From Vibrio natriegens NBRC 15636 = ATCC 14048 = DSM 759 (lineage in GTDB: Bacteria > Pseudomonadota > Gammaproteobacteria > Enterobacterales > Vibrionaceae): DNA of 64,000 nt. The notes below the pieces were generated by a model. It was not told the origin of the DNA, made no database searches, and saw nothing but the letters and a program-made list of their open reading frames with translations. This document shows, one piece after another, positions 45,734-55,754 of the stretch (its first letter is position 1; every line of letters begins with the position of its first letter). The position numbers and the translations under genes were made by a program. The stretch is from NCBI RefSeq assembly GCF_035621455.1, contig NZ_CP141822.1, positions 2,232,001 to 2,296,000 of the forward strand, in the 5' to 3' direction.

Positions 45734-46237
45734 CTATTGAATAACAAAATCTGTAAACAGTACTTTTTCAATCACTGACTTTCCGACAGCGGCATTCAGT
45801 GCTGCTTTAATATCTTCAGACGCGCGATCGCGTAACTCCACTCGTCCCGTTGGCGAGCGCAACTGCTCTACGGTTGCCGAAGCGAACGTCGACAACAGTG
45901 AACTTTCGATCAGTGGCGAATGATAACGCGCCAGTTGTTCATTCTCTGAGCCACGTACCATCAACTGAGCTTTGATTTGTACCAGTCTGTCGCGGCTGTC
46001 TCCGGTCACGTTGAAAACAAACGGCTGGGGAAGATTTACATACGCAATGGGAACTTCGGCTGCGGCGACTTGAGCTTGTTGCGGTTCCGCATTATTCGAC
46101 TTCTCCGAATCATCCGATCCCATGAAAAAGAACGCAGCTGCACCGCCTCCCAACAAAAGGACCACGACTGCGATGATAATCAGTAGCTTACCTTTGCCTT
46201 TTGGTGCTCCCACCCCTTGTAACTGTTCTTCAGCCAT
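45734..46237 (-). CDS. fliL: Flagellar basal body-associated protein FliL
   Basis: A 167-residue inner-membrane protein around the stator. It has one span (LLIIIAVVVLLLGGGAAAFFFMG) and a periplasmic stomatin-like domain (PFVFNVTGDSRDRLVQIKAQLMVRG) ending in KVLFTDFVIQ. Confidence 0.95.
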   Translation of the reverse strand: MAEEQLQGVGAPKGKGKLLIIIAVVVLLLGGGAAAFFFMGSDDSEKSNNAEPQQAQVAAAEVPIAYVNLPQPFVFNVTGDSRDRLVQIKAQLMVRGSENEQLARYHSPLIESSLLSTFASATVEQLRSPTGRVELRDRASEDIKAALNAAVGKSVIEKVLFTDFVIQ

Positions 46238-46316
46238 TCTTTTCTCTTATTTTTGTTTTATTTAATCTGGCGGATAACGAGGCCATATGGGTTCTCATCA
46301 TCCAAATTCAATCATG

Positions 46317-48242
46317 TTATGCGTAGAAACTAATCCCATCACGAGGCGAGGTGACATTCACATTAAGTTCAACGCCGCCATCAAAGTCTTCATCAGTCTG
46401 ACCTGAGAAACCTCGCCCAAAGCCACCTTGCTTATTTTGCTCCGCCGCAGAATATCCACGTTGCTGCTGGCCACTATTTTGCTGTTGAACCGAAGAGTCA
46501 GCCAACTGCATACCCTGCTGGGCAAGCATTTCTCGCAGTCGAGGCAGTGTTTGTTCAATGATGTCACGCGCCTGCGGATTGGATACCGTAAAGTGAACAT
46601 TGGCCAAATCGCTGTTCATAGTCATGCGAATCTGCATCCGGCCAAGCTCAGGCGGATCAAGGCGGATATCAAGGTTCTTCAAGTTTTTCGACATCATCAT
46701 TTGCACTTTTTCTGCTACCTGATCGTTAGCCAACTCCTTGGTCAACTGTAATGGTAATTGTGCTTGCTGCGCGGCATCGATTCGGGCTTGCTGTGGCGTG
46801 GTTACGCCTTGCTGACTGACAGCGGCTTGCAACTGACCAGCTAACCCCTGCTGTGGCTCGGTTTTATCCTGCTTATCCGTCGTAGCTTTGAGGATTCCGG
46901 TCGCTGATACTGAGTTCATCGCTTTGTGGCTGGCTTCGGTATTTGCTAGCGTCTGCCCAATCGCAGGATTGACAACTGCCGTCGTTAGCCCTTCCGGCAT
47001 GGCAGGTAATACGGCTTTTTCAACCACCTGCGTTGGTGCTTGTCCAACCGCGGCTTTCAACTCTTGAGCCGCCACTTGCGGTGTCGGAGTCGAAGCGTTC
47101 ATCTGGTGGCGCGTTACGTTGTGCTGCGCCGTTTGTGGCTCTGATATTGCGAGTTTTACTTCGTTTGGAAAAGCCACTAATTGAGAAAGTTCACCGTCGG
47201 ATAACTCCGCGATAACGGCACCCGTTTTCAAACCGTCAATAATGTCAGACTCTTGGTTCGTCAGTGGTTTACCCTGAGCCAGTTTGGTGTCGATAACTTC
47301 AAGTTCTTCATTCGAGACGCGCTGAACTGCATTCGCACTCATGACACCTGGCTCATCGTTGCTAATAACATTCGCTGTGTACGCCATAGCCTCGATATTG
47401 ACGGCATTTGGTTCCAGTGTTGTTTCAGGTTGAGAGCTCAGAGGAGACGTGTCTTTCCCATCAGCCAAATCAGAAGCATGATTTTTTGCTTCAATGACAG
47501 CGGGCTTCAGTTCATCTTCAGCAACAAGGTTTCTGACACTTTCGACACCTTCAACAGGCTCAACGAGCTCTAAATCCTCTGGGTGCTTAACGTTCTTACT
47601 GCCAACGTGTTCTAAAACATCAGTCGTCTTGGGAGGCAAAACCTTGCCACGTTCTAGCTCTTGATTGACAGATTTCAGGGCTTGATTCGCTTGTTCAATT
47701 CGTCCGAGCAGTTGCTGTCCTTCGTCCATAGAACGAGTGACATCAAGGTCGACAACTTCATCAGTTTTGGCAATTTTCGGCTCAGGCGTGCCTGTCTCCA
47801 CGACGGTCTGTTCAAGATCAGACGGCGCTTGTTTTTTAGGTGCGACCTGATTGCTCGTGGCTATCTCCTGAGTTCCACTCGCGCGCGTTACCGACGGCAT
47901 TACCTGTTCTTCAGGCTCTGCCTGCCCATTGTCTTGTTCTAACAATGCTTTGGTTGACTGATTTTCGCTTTGTCCTTCAGATACAACGGCCTCTTCAACT
48001 TCACTTTCTGGTTCAGAGGTTTCCACGGAAGAAGCGCGAGCGTTATCACTCGTTTCTATAGCTTCAGGTACATCTGGCGTCAATTTTTCATCAGTCACTT
48101 CAACTTTGAGTGAATCTGCGAATACTCCAGCTAAGGTTTCAATAAAACCTTTGCTTTCTGAGCCTTCTGTAGACGTTTTTGCGCCAACCTCAGAAACCGA
48201 GGTCTTATTGGTCGCAGCAACATTAGACAAATTCACATTCAT
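46317..48242 (-). CDS. fliK: Flagellar hook-length control protein FliK
   Basis: The 641-residue protein acts as a molecular ruler for the hook and triggers the FlhB switch. Most of it (to about residue 480) is acidic and Gln/Glu/Thr-rich, without fixed structure. The C-terminal conserved domain has LQLTKELANDQVAEKVQMMMSKNLKNLDIRLDPPELGRMQIRM and a Gln-rich tail (SSVQQQNSGQQQ). It is longer than E. coli FliK (375 residues), as usual in Vibrio. First gene of its sigma-54 unit. Confidence 0.93.
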   Translation of the reverse strand: MNVNLSNVAATNKTSVSEVGAKTSTEGSESKGFIETLAGVFADSLKVEVTDEKLTPDVPEAIETSDNARASSVETSEPESEVEEAVVSEGQSENQSTKALLEQDNGQAEPEEQVMPSVTRASGTQEIATSNQVAPKKQAPSDLEQTVVETGTPEPKIAKTDEVVDLDVTRSMDEGQQLLGRIEQANQALKSVNQELERGKVLPPKTTDVLEHVGSKNVKHPEDLELVEPVEGVESVRNLVAEDELKPAVIEAKNHASDLADGKDTSPLSSQPETTLEPNAVNIEAMAYTANVISNDEPGVMSANAVQRVSNEELEVIDTKLAQGKPLTNQESDIIDGLKTGAVIAELSDGELSQLVAFPNEVKLAISEPQTAQHNVTRHQMNASTPTPQVAAQELKAAVGQAPTQVVEKAVLPAMPEGLTTAVVNPAIGQTLANTEASHKAMNSVSATGILKATTDKQDKTEPQQGLAGQLQAAVSQQGVTTPQQARIDAAQQAQLPLQLTKELANDQVAEKVQMMMSKNLKNLDIRLDPPELGRMQIRMTMNSDLANVHFTVSNPQARDIIEQTLPRLREMLAQQGMQLADSSVQQQNSGQQQRGYSAAEQNKQGGFGRGFSGQTDEDFDGGVELNVNVTSPRDGISFYA

Positions 48243-48328
48243 ATAAACATTCTCGTTTTTGGCATTGAACGACTTCGCTCAGCCAAATCACATGTCAGAG
48301 GTAAGTTGAATTATTAAAAGGTGAATTT

Positions 48329-48343
48329 GCAAAAATCACGCCA
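48329..48343 (-). promoter_or_regulatory. Sigma-54 promoter of the fliK-flhB unit
   Basis: Minus strand TGGCGTGATTTTTGC, with TGG and TTGC correctly spaced. It lies in the 171-bp fliJ-fliK gap, with a leader of about 75 nt. Confidence 0.75.
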
Positions 48344-48413
48344 ATACAAAACGTAATTTTCCTGACGCTGAAAGAACATCAAAGTGATCGTGCAAAAGCT
48401 CTCAGAATAATGG

Positions 48414-48857
48414 TCAGAACATTTTGACCCTGCGGCTGTAGAGCAACGTCGAGAACTCATCCATTTGCTTTTGCTCACGCTTGGCTTCTGCGGCTTGTTT
48501 CTCTTTAGCTCGCTTCTCAATCATCCACTCATAAGACATGCGCTCTTGACGCATTTTCAGCCAGTACTCTTTGCCGTTTTCGACTTGCTCTCTAAAGTGG
48601 CTTTCCGCTTGCTTCTGCTTAGACAAGGTTTCATCCAGCTGCGTAAGAAATCGATTCAAATGTCCATATTGACTTGCCGTTAATCCAGCCTGTCCCCGGT
48701 CCACCAACTGCTGGCAGTAATCGAGTCGATACTTTTCAATTTGTTCAACTTGACGGTAGTAATCCTCTAACTCAGCACGCGCTTTATTCAAAGCTAATAC
48801 GGCTTGCTCTTCCCGCTCTTTTGCTTGATCAAACAAAAACTCCATGGCGTTATTCAT
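48414..48857 (-). CDS. fliJ: Flagellar export protein FliJ
   Basis: The 147-residue coiled-coil protein links the FliI ATPase to FlhA. Almost the whole sequence is charged heptad-like helix (EREEQAVLALNKARAELEDYYRQVEQIEKYRL; RMSYEWMIEKRAKEKQAAEAKREQKQMDEF). Start MNNAMEFLFDQ is 3 bp after the fliI stop codon region; the longer frame upstream is fliI sequence. Confidence 0.92.
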   Translation of the reverse strand: MNNAMEFLFDQAKEREEQAVLALNKARAELEDYYRQVEQIEKYRLDYCQQLVDRGQAGLTASQYGHLNRFLTQLDETLSKQKQAESHFREQVENGKEYWLKMRQERMSYEWMIEKRAKEKQAAEAKREQKQMDEFSTLLYSRRVKMF

Positions 48858-48862
48858 AGCAA

Positions 48863-50182
48863 TTACCCACCTAAAATACTTCTCAGCATATTCACGCACA
48901 TGTCGTATGGAACGGATTCTTTCATACGCTGCTGCAAGTATTCGTCTAACTTAGGCTTAAGCGTAAATGCACTGTCGATAGCAGGGTCGGTACCCGGTTT
49001 GTAAGCACCAATCGAAACCAAGTCCTGATTTTTGCGGCAAATCGACAGCACCTGACGAACGGCTTTCGACATCAGTACGTGCTCTTCGGTTGTGATTTGC
49101 GGCATCACACGGCTGACGGATTTCTCGACATCAATCGCCGGGTAGTGTCCCGCATCCGCCATTTCACGAGACAGCACAATGTGACCGTCAAGAATCGCAC
49201 GAGATGCATCGGCAATCGGGTCTTGCAGGTCGTCACCTTCGGTTAGAACGGTAAAAAATGCAGTGATTGAGCCCTGATCTGCGCCGCCGTTACCCGCCCG
49301 CTCGACCAATGCCGGCAATTTGGCAAACACCGATGGCGGATAACCTTTGGTTGCAGGCGGCTCGCCAACAGATAAGGCGATTTCACGCTGCGCCTGAGCA
49401 AAACGGGTCAAAGAGTCCATAAGCAACAGCACGTCCAACCCTTGATCGCGGAAGTACTCTGCAATAGTCAGCGCGGTTTGACAGCCTTTTAAACGCATCA
49501 GTGGAGAAGCATCGGCAGGCGCTGCGACCACAACAGATCGACGACGCCCTTCTTCACCCAAGATCTCTTCGATGAACTCTTTAACTTCTCGTCCACGTTC
49601 ACCAATCAGCCCTACAACCACAACTTGCGCCGTAGTGCCTCTGGTCATCATACCCAGCGTGACCGATTTACCCACACCAGAACCAGCGAACAGACCAATG
49701 CGTTGACCTTTACCAACCGTCAGCAATCCGTTAATCGCTTTTAACCCCACATCGAGAGGTTCTGAAATCGGTTTTCGTGCCAGTGGATTGATGGGCTCCG
49801 CATTAAATGAAGCACGGTGATCGGTATAGATAGGGCCGAGTCCATCAAGTGGATTACCCACACCGTCAATAACACGCCCAAGTAGCTCCATTCCTACCGG
49901 TAAGCCTGCGTCACTGGTCAATGGCGTTACTTTTGCGCCAGGCAAAATACCGGTGATTTGTTCACTCGGCATCAAGAACAGGTTGTCGCCAGAAAAGCCC
50001 ACCACTTCAGCTTCCATGTGCCCAGACATGGTCTCGACCAGACATAAGCTGCCGATCGGAGCCCGGCATCCTGTCGCTTCTAAGGTCAAACCGACCACAC
50101 GAACAAGCTTGCCAGATGCCACCGGTCTTGTGGTCAACCCTTCGACTTTGTAGTTTTTTAGACGGTCCGCCAGCGCTAACAT
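48863..50182 (-). CDS. fliI: Flagellum-specific ATP synthase FliI
   Basis: Hexameric export ATPase of 439 residues. P-loop AGSGVGKS at residues 166-173, [10 protein letters not shown] and [17 protein letters not shown] are conserved F1-beta-like motifs. Works with FliH and FliJ. Confidence 0.97.
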   Translation of the reverse strand: MLALADRLKNYKVEGLTTRPVASGKLVRVVGLTLEATGCRAPIGSLCLVETMSGHMEAEVVGFSGDNLFLMPSEQITGILPGAKVTPLTSDAGLPVGMELLGRVIDGVGNPLDGLGPIYTDHRASFNAEPINPLARKPISEPLDVGLKAINGLLTVGKGQRIGLFAGSGVGKSVTLGMMTRGTTAQVVVVGLIGERGREVKEFIEEILGEEGRRRSVVVAAPADASPLMRLKGCQTALTIAEYFRDQGLDVLLLMDSLTRFAQAQREIALSVGEPPATKGYPPSVFAKLPALVERAGNGGADQGSITAFFTVLTEGDDLQDPIADASRAILDGHIVLSREMADAGHYPAIDVEKSVSRVMPQITTEEHVLMSKAVRQVLSICRKNQDLVSIGAYKPGTDPAIDSAFTLKPKLDEYLQQRMKESVPYDMCVNMLRSILGG

Positions 50183-50185
50183 GGG

Positions 50186-50986
50186 TTACTCACCCTCTTG
50201 GTGACGGTTTGCGCCACAAAAGCTCTGCAGTACATTTTTAATCCGCTCTTCCATACGATAATTAATGCTCGATTCACCGGCTGCGATCTGCACATCACCA
50301 CGATTGAGTGAAGGCTCAGCGACCAGCGTCCAGTTACGACAATCTAATTCCTGCTCACCGTATGCAGAGCGAATGATGGACACGTCTTCCGGATTCAGGT
50401 GTAACGTAATGGGATGACCGGAGATAGGCAGTGCTTCAACCGACTGCTTGACCGTATCGAGAATAATTTGAGGATTGGTCTGAACCTCGATGTGAACCAC
50501 TTCTTTAACGAGGCAAAGCACCATGTCCACCAGCTGTTTTTCAACCTGAGCATTCATCAGCTCCAGAGGTTGCGCGAACTGATTGGCCAGATTCATGAAT
50601 ACTTCCACCTGCTGCTGAATAAACTCTTGTCCGGCACTCACACCTTCTGCTTTACCGAGTTCTAAACCTTCAGCATGACCCGCCTGCAAACCTTCTTCTT
50701 TGCCTTTATCGTAACCTTGTTTAAAGCCCGCCTCCTGACCTTGGTGCAATCCTTCCTGATAAGCACCTTGCTTGATCAGCTCAATCTGCTCTTCGGTCAG
50801 TTCAAGAACTTGCTCTTCTTCTGGCTCATCAAAGTTTGGAGTCCAGCCTGGATCGTAATTCAACGCCGTTTGTCTGGCTTGCTTGGCTTTTGGCTCGCCG
50901 TAGTCAGGCAGCCCCCAGCGTTGCGGTTCGATCATCGCATCATCTTCATCAGGACGAATAAATCCACGTTTTCTATCGCCAACCAT
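50186..50986 (-). CDS. fliH: Flagellar assembly protein FliH
   Basis: Regulator of FliI, 266 residues. The N-terminus is short and basic, with WGLPDYGEPK. A glycine-repeat helix follows (GxxxG series: EGLHQGQEAGFKQGYDKGKEEGLQAGHAEGLELGKAEG), then a C-terminal domain related to V-type ATPase subunit E. Confidence 0.94.
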   Translation of the reverse strand: MVGDRKRGFIRPDEDDAMIEPQRWGLPDYGEPKAKQARQTALNYDPGWTPNFDEPEEEQVLELTEEQIELIKQGAYQEGLHQGQEAGFKQGYDKGKEEGLQAGHAEGLELGKAEGVSAGQEFIQQQVEVFMNLANQFAQPLELMNAQVEKQLVDMVLCLVKEVVHIEVQTNPQIILDTVKQSVEALPISGHPITLHLNPEDVSIIRSAYGEQELDCRNWTLVAEPSLNRGDVQIAAGESSINYRMEERIKNVLQSFCGANRHQEGE

Positions 50987-51055
50987 GGGTTACCTATGCA
51001 TATTTGATTTGTGTTGAAGTTGCCCTGCAGTAGCAAAATAGCAGGGCAATAGAGA

Positions 51056-52111
51056 TTACAAGAATTCGTCTGCGCCACCAGAGAGCATGAGCTCGCCCGC
51101 ATCCGCCATACGACGTGCAATCGCAAGAATTTCTTTCTGCGCTGATTCCACATCAGCAACACGCACTGGCGGCATCGCTTCAATGTCGTCACGCATCATC
51201 TCAGCCGCACGTTTTGACATGTTCTTAAATACTTTCTCACGCAGAGAATCGTCGGCACCTTTCAGTGCTCGCTGAAGTACATCTTGTGGAACGTCACGCA
51301 GCAATTTCTGAATACCCTGATCGTCGACTTCCGCCAGATTCTCGAACACGAACATCAGATCCTGAATTTGCGTCGCCATGTCTTCGTCCTGATCTCGGAT
51401 TTGATCCATCAAGATGCCTTCGACATTGTTGTCGAGGTAGTTCATGATTTCGGCGGCTGCCTTCAGACCACCAATCTTGGCAGCCTGCGCGCCAGCCTGA
51501 CCAGCAAACTGCTTCTCCATGATTTCGTTCAGCTCCGCCAACGCCGATGGCTGAACTTCTTCTAGGTTGGCAATACGCATCATCAAATCCAGACGCACAC
51601 GTTCCGGGAACTGTGACAGAATTTCTGCCGACTGATCCGCTTCTAAATACGACAGAACAATAGTTTGGATTTGAGGGTGTTCGTTGACAATGATGCTTGC
51701 GACTTGACGCGGATCCATCCATTTCAATGAATCCAGACCTTTTGAACCCGTTCCAAGCAGAATCTGATCAACCAGATTATTCGCCTTGTCTTCACCCAGA
51801 GCGGCTACCAGCGCATTACGCATGAAGTCTTCACTGCCCATACCGATATTGGTGTATTTCTGGATATCTTCCAAAAAAGCACGGTGTACAGAAGACACTT
51901 TTTCCTGGCTCAGATCTTTTGCTCGAGCCATCGCACCACCAACACGCTGTACCTGTTTTGGTTCCAGGTGGCGAATGATGCCCGCCGCATCCTGCTCATT
52001 GAGGCTCAACAACAAAATGGCGGCTTTATCTTCACCGCTGATGGTTGATGCATCAAACTCCACTGGCATGCCTGCGCCATTTTCACCTTGAGGTACGATA
52101 TCGTTAGCCAT
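51056..52111 (-). CDS. fliG: Flagellar motor switch protein FliG
   Basis: C-ring protein of 351 residues that contacts the stator. N-terminal FliF-binding part, middle EHPQ motif (VNEHPQIQTIVLSYL), and C-terminal charged helix DDSLREKVFKNMSKRAAEMMRDDIEAMPPVRV. Of two close ATG codons I use the second (MANDIV), which gives the standard length; the first adds two residues. Overlaps fliF by 8 bp. Confidence 0.96.
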   Translation of the reverse strand: MANDIVPQGENGAGMPVEFDASTISGEDKAAILLLSLNEQDAAGIIRHLEPKQVQRVGGAMARAKDLSQEKVSSVHRAFLEDIQKYTNIGMGSEDFMRNALVAALGEDKANNLVDQILLGTGSKGLDSLKWMDPRQVASIIVNEHPQIQTIVLSYLEADQSAEILSQFPERVRLDLMMRIANLEEVQPSALAELNEIMEKQFAGQAGAQAAKIGGLKAAAEIMNYLDNNVEGILMDQIRDQDEDMATQIQDLMFVFENLAEVDDQGIQKLLRDVPQDVLQRALKGADDSLREKVFKNMSKRAAEMMRDDIEAMPPVRVADVESAQKEILAIARRMADAGELMLSGGADEFL

Positions 52112-53846
52112 TTTCATTCATCCAGTTTTTCACAACCTGAGCTGCCAGTTCTGGTTCGTTTGCCACCAGTGCACGAACCGCTTTCAGTACGTCTTCATCT
52201 TTGTGTAAATTCGGCAAGTCGATACTTGAACCAAACTCAAACAGCTCGCTACTCTCAATGTCACTGCCAATCAGGCTGGTTTCACCGTCCGCACCAATAG
52301 GCATGCCATCCGGACCGTACATTTCATTTTCGTTGTCGCTGGTAGGGTTAAGCAGTTTCTTCATAGCAGGGCGAACCAGAACCAACACCACCACGATGAT
52401 GACCAAGGCGCTGGCAAACCAGCGAACCCAATCGTTAAAGTTTGGATGTTCCCAAATTGGTTGGTCGACAAGCAGCTCCGCTTCTGGCTCGGCAAACTTG
52501 ACACTCAATACATTGAGTAAATCACCACGCGACTGATCAAAACCGACGGTGCCAATTAACACCTGACGAATCGCATTAATTTCGGGTTCAGACATCGGCG
52601 TGTAAGTGACTTCACCGGTGTCTGGATTAACTTCCCGGCGGTCTTTGATTGCCACAGAAACCGTTTGACGCGCAACGGTACCAGTCTGTTTACGCTCATG
52701 ACTGATGGTGGTGTCCAACTCAAAGTTACGTGTCGATTCTTTACGCACGGAACCTTGCCCGGATAACGACCCATCTTTCATTTGAGCAATATCTTGTGGA
52801 ATCGACGCATCGGCTGGCGGTTGGTTACTCAGAGCACCAGGAATCCCAGCTACCGTGTTGCTGTTGTTGTAATCTTCCAGTGCATATTCACTGCGTGTCG
52901 CTGGCGTATTTGGATCAAAGCGTTTTCGGGTTTGTTCTACCGCACTGAAGTCCATTTTGATATCAACCTGCGCGGTGTAATTGCCGATACCCAAAATTGG
53001 CAGTAACACGGAATCAATTTTTTCACGTAGCGCTTGTTCTTGATTTCGCTCCAACTCTTGCTCTTTTCGACGAGCTGCCGACGCCGGATCTTCAGATCCT
53101 GAACTCAATAAACGACCGTGCTGATCGGTCACGGTGATACGGGAGGTTTTCATTCCCGGAACCGCGCTGGCGACCATGTCGACGATAGAATTGACTTCCT
53201 GCTGCTTGAGGTTAGCCCCAGTCGATAAAGTCAGAAAAACGGAGGCAGAAGCATCTTGGTTGTGGCGAACAAAAACACTGTGTTTAGGCAATGCCAGTAA
53301 CACCCGAGCTTTGCGAACCTGCTTCATTTCTTCAATCGCTTGAGCAAGTTGTCGCTCACGACTGAGTTTCAGACGCTCTTGCTCCAGGCGCTGAGAAACC
53401 CCAAAACCCATGTCTTGCAGCAAAATGTCATCGCCAGCTTCTGTAGCCTGATTGACCCCCGCTCGCACCATACCAAGTTTGATCGAGTTGTAATCACTCG
53501 CTTCAACCGAGACGGTATTACCATCCAGTTTGTAGTCAATTTTTTGCTGATCAAGATAGTCCAGAACCGGGATCAGTTCTTCGGTCTGATATGCGCCAAG
53601 CGGACGCATTTCTGGCTCTTTCACCCAGAAAAATAGCATCACGATCAACGCAACACAGATGGAAATGGACAACACCAGCACGACCTGACGAAGTAAGTCA
53701 AGATCGCCTACGGCCATATCTAGTTTTGACGCGCTGCGCTCTTCCAAATCTGGATTTTGACTTTCCACATCCAGTTCAGAGTTCGCGATAAGCGCACCAT
53801 CTGCACCGCCATCAGTGACGGTTAAATCTGTAGACTTGTCTGCCAC
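52104..53846 (-). CDS. fliF: Flagellar MS-ring protein FliF
   Basis: The 580-residue membrane ring protein. Two membrane spans (about residues 50-72 and 450-472) flank the periplasmic ring-building domains (GDDILLQDMGFGVSQRLEQERLKLSRERQLA). The C-terminal cytoplasmic tail (DVLKAVRALVANEPELAAQVVKNWMNE) binds FliG. Confidence 0.97.
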   Translation of the reverse strand: MADKSTDLTVTDGGADGALIANSELDVESQNPDLEERSASKLDMAVGDLDLLRQVVLVLSISICVALIVMLFFWVKEPEMRPLGAYQTEELIPVLDYLDQQKIDYKLDGNTVSVEASDYNSIKLGMVRAGVNQATEAGDDILLQDMGFGVSQRLEQERLKLSRERQLAQAIEEMKQVRKARVLLALPKHSVFVRHNQDASASVFLTLSTGANLKQQEVNSIVDMVASAVPGMKTSRITVTDQHGRLLSSGSEDPASAARRKEQELERNQEQALREKIDSVLLPILGIGNYTAQVDIKMDFSAVEQTRKRFDPNTPATRSEYALEDYNNSNTVAGIPGALSNQPPADASIPQDIAQMKDGSLSGQGSVRKESTRNFELDTTISHERKQTGTVARQTVSVAIKDRREVNPDTGEVTYTPMSEPEINAIRQVLIGTVGFDQSRGDLLNVLSVKFAEPEAELLVDQPIWEHPNFNDWVRWFASALVIIVVVLVLVRPAMKKLLNPTSDNENEMYGPDGMPIGADGETSLIGSDIESSELFEFGSSIDLPNLHKDEDVLKAVRALVANEPELAAQVVKNWMNENG

Positions 53847-53860
53847 ACTGATTACCTAAA

Positions 53861-54172
53861 TTACACTGGCATATTCATGAGGTCTTTATAGGCCTCGACG
53901 AGCTTATTGCGGATTTGGACTGTGGCATCAAACGCCACACTGGATTTGTTTCTGGCAATCATCACATCTGAAAGAGAAACATCGGCGTCGCCACGGTCAA
54001 AGCGGGTTTGAAGATCACCCGAGGCTTTTTGAAGTGAATTTACGTTATTGATAGCGGATGTGAGGAGATCACCAAAATCGGCACCAACTTTGGCACCTGT
54101 TGCCACAGGCGCCGTGTTCGTTGCCTCTACCATCATGGCGCGCATATCTGCTTGAATACCATCAATTTTCAT
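53861..54172 (-). CDS. fliE: Flagellar hook-basal body protein FliE
   Basis: MS ring-rod junction protein of 103 residues; the C-terminal SLSDVMIARNKSSVAFDATVQIRNKLVEAYKDLMNMPV is the family signature. The ATG (MKIDGIQADMRAMM) has a GGGGTGG site; 15 upstream codons are not used. First gene of fliEFGHIJ. Confidence 0.96.
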   Translation of the reverse strand: MKIDGIQADMRAMMVEATNTAPVATGAKVGADFGDLLTSAINNVNSLQKASGDLQTRFDRGDADVSLSDVMIARNKSSVAFDATVQIRNKLVEAYKDLMNMPV

Positions 54173-54224
54173 TACCACCCCGGAGCCAAATCTTTGACTA
54201 TTAATAAAATTGTTCATTATCGAA

Positions 54225-54239
54225 GCAATTAACGTGCCA
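54225..54239 (-). promoter_or_regulatory. Sigma-54 promoter of fliEFGHIJ
   Basis: Minus strand TGGCACGTTAATTGC, an exact match to the -24 TGGCAC and -12 TTGC consensus. Likely driven by FlrC. Confidence 0.9.
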
Positions 54240-54317
54240 TAAGGCGGTAATGATTTGTTTGGTTTTGCCCAAGCATTGTGACTCTATACGCAAAAGGCTC
54301 CGCTAAACTCAGCAGAA

Positions 54318-55727
54318 CTAATTGGGAATGTCGATACCCGCATCACGCATCTTAGCCAATTTATAGCGCAGTGTACGTGGACTAATACCAAGTTTATCCG
54401 CCATGTCTTTTCGACGACCGTTACACTCAACCAGGGTATCAAGGATGATGGCATACTCTTGGTCGCGTAGCTCGCTGCCTAACCCTTCACCACCAGACAC
54501 AATACGACTCACGCTTTCTGCCTGAGCAACGGGCTTGACGTCTGGTACCAAAGTTTGTGCATTTTGCACCACACGTTGCAGGCTGTTCGCGTCTTGCCAG
54601 TCGACACCTTCGAGCAAAATATGTTCGCCATCAATGTCGCCATTTTCACTCAGAATCAGAGCACGTTGAACGACGTTATCGAGTTCACGCACGTTACCCG
54701 GCCAAGGATAGTTGAGCAGTTTATCTACCGCAGAGGCCGAAATCTTAGGTACAGGCATACCCATCTTGCCGCAATGGCGCTCCGCCAGATGTTTGGCTAG
54801 TGGCTCTATATCGCCTTTACGCTCACACAGCGCTGGCCATGCAATTGGGAAAACGTTAAGGCGGTAATATAAATCTTCACGGAAGTTACCTTCCGACACA
54901 TATTGTTTTAGATCGCGGTTACTGGTTGCCAAGACTCGAACATCCAGTTTAATGCTCTTGCGACTGCCTAAACGTTCGACTTCGCGTTCTTGTAGTACAC
55001 GCAGCAGCTTGGCCTGAAGGTTGAGGTCCATTTCGCTGATCTCATCCAGCAAAATCGTCCCGCCTTGCGCTTGTTCGAATTTGCCCGGACACGCTTGAAC
55101 AGCACCGGTAAAAGCACCTTTTTCGTAGCCAAATAGCGTAGCTTCAAGCATGTTATCTGGAATGGCAGCACAGTTTATCGCGACAAAAGGACCATCTTTG
55201 CGGCTAGAAGCATTATGGATGTAACGCGACATGACTTCTTTACCTGAGCCGCTTGGACCCAGGATCATAACGTTGGCGTCAGTACGCGCCACTCGTTCTG
55301 CCAGCGCTAACAGTCGCAGGCTTTTTTCGTCCGCGACCACCGCATCGCCACTATCGTCACTTTTGATAGGTGCGTAACGACTGACCATATTAAGTAACAC
55401 TTCAGGTGCGAATGGCTTCGCCATGTAGTCTATCGCACCGTCTTTCATCGCTGAGACCGCATCTTCAATATTCGCGTACGCCGTCATCAGCAGAACGGGA
55501 AGATTAGGCCAGTTCTGTTTGATGTTTTTTAGCAAGGCCAAACCGCCCATGCCAGCCATTTGCACATCAGAGACGACAATGTCTACTGTGTTTGATTTCA
55601 GCTTAACCAGAGCTTCTTCTGCACAGCCCGCTTCTAACCACTCATAGCCTGCCAGAGCCAGAGTATCTACCAGGGCCTCACGAAGACCTTCGTCATCTTC
55701 TACGATCAGCACTTTGCTTTGCGCCAT
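54318..55727 (-). CDS. flrC: Sigma-54-dependent response regulator FlrC
   Basis: Activator of class III flagellar genes, 469 residues. Receiver domain with D54 phosphorylation site (VVSDVQMAG), AAA+ domain with Walker A GPSGSGKE at 157-164 and the sigma-54 contact GAFTGA at 204-209, and a C-terminal Fis-type helix-turn-helix (GRRKDMADKLGISPRTLRYKL). It follows flrB by 27 bp. Confidence 0.97.
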   Translation of the reverse strand: MAQSKVLIVEDDEGLREALVDTLALAGYEWLEAGCAEEALVKLKSNTVDIVVSDVQMAGMGGLALLKNIKQNWPNLPVLLMTAYANIEDAVSAMKDGAIDYMAKPFAPEVLLNMVSRYAPIKSDDSGDAVVADEKSLRLLALAERVARTDANVMILGPSGSGKEVMSRYIHNASSRKDGPFVAINCAAIPDNMLEATLFGYEKGAFTGAVQACPGKFEQAQGGTILLDEISEMDLNLQAKLLRVLQEREVERLGSRKSIKLDVRVLATSNRDLKQYVSEGNFREDLYYRLNVFPIAWPALCERKGDIEPLAKHLAERHCGKMGMPVPKISASAVDKLLNYPWPGNVRELDNVVQRALILSENGDIDGEHILLEGVDWQDANSLQRVVQNAQTLVPDVKPVAQAESVSRIVSGGEGLGSELRDQEYAIILDTLVECNGRRKDMADKLGISPRTLRYKLAKMRDAGIDIPN

Positions 55728-55754
55728 TTTGATTCTCCTAATTGGCAGAAGCGA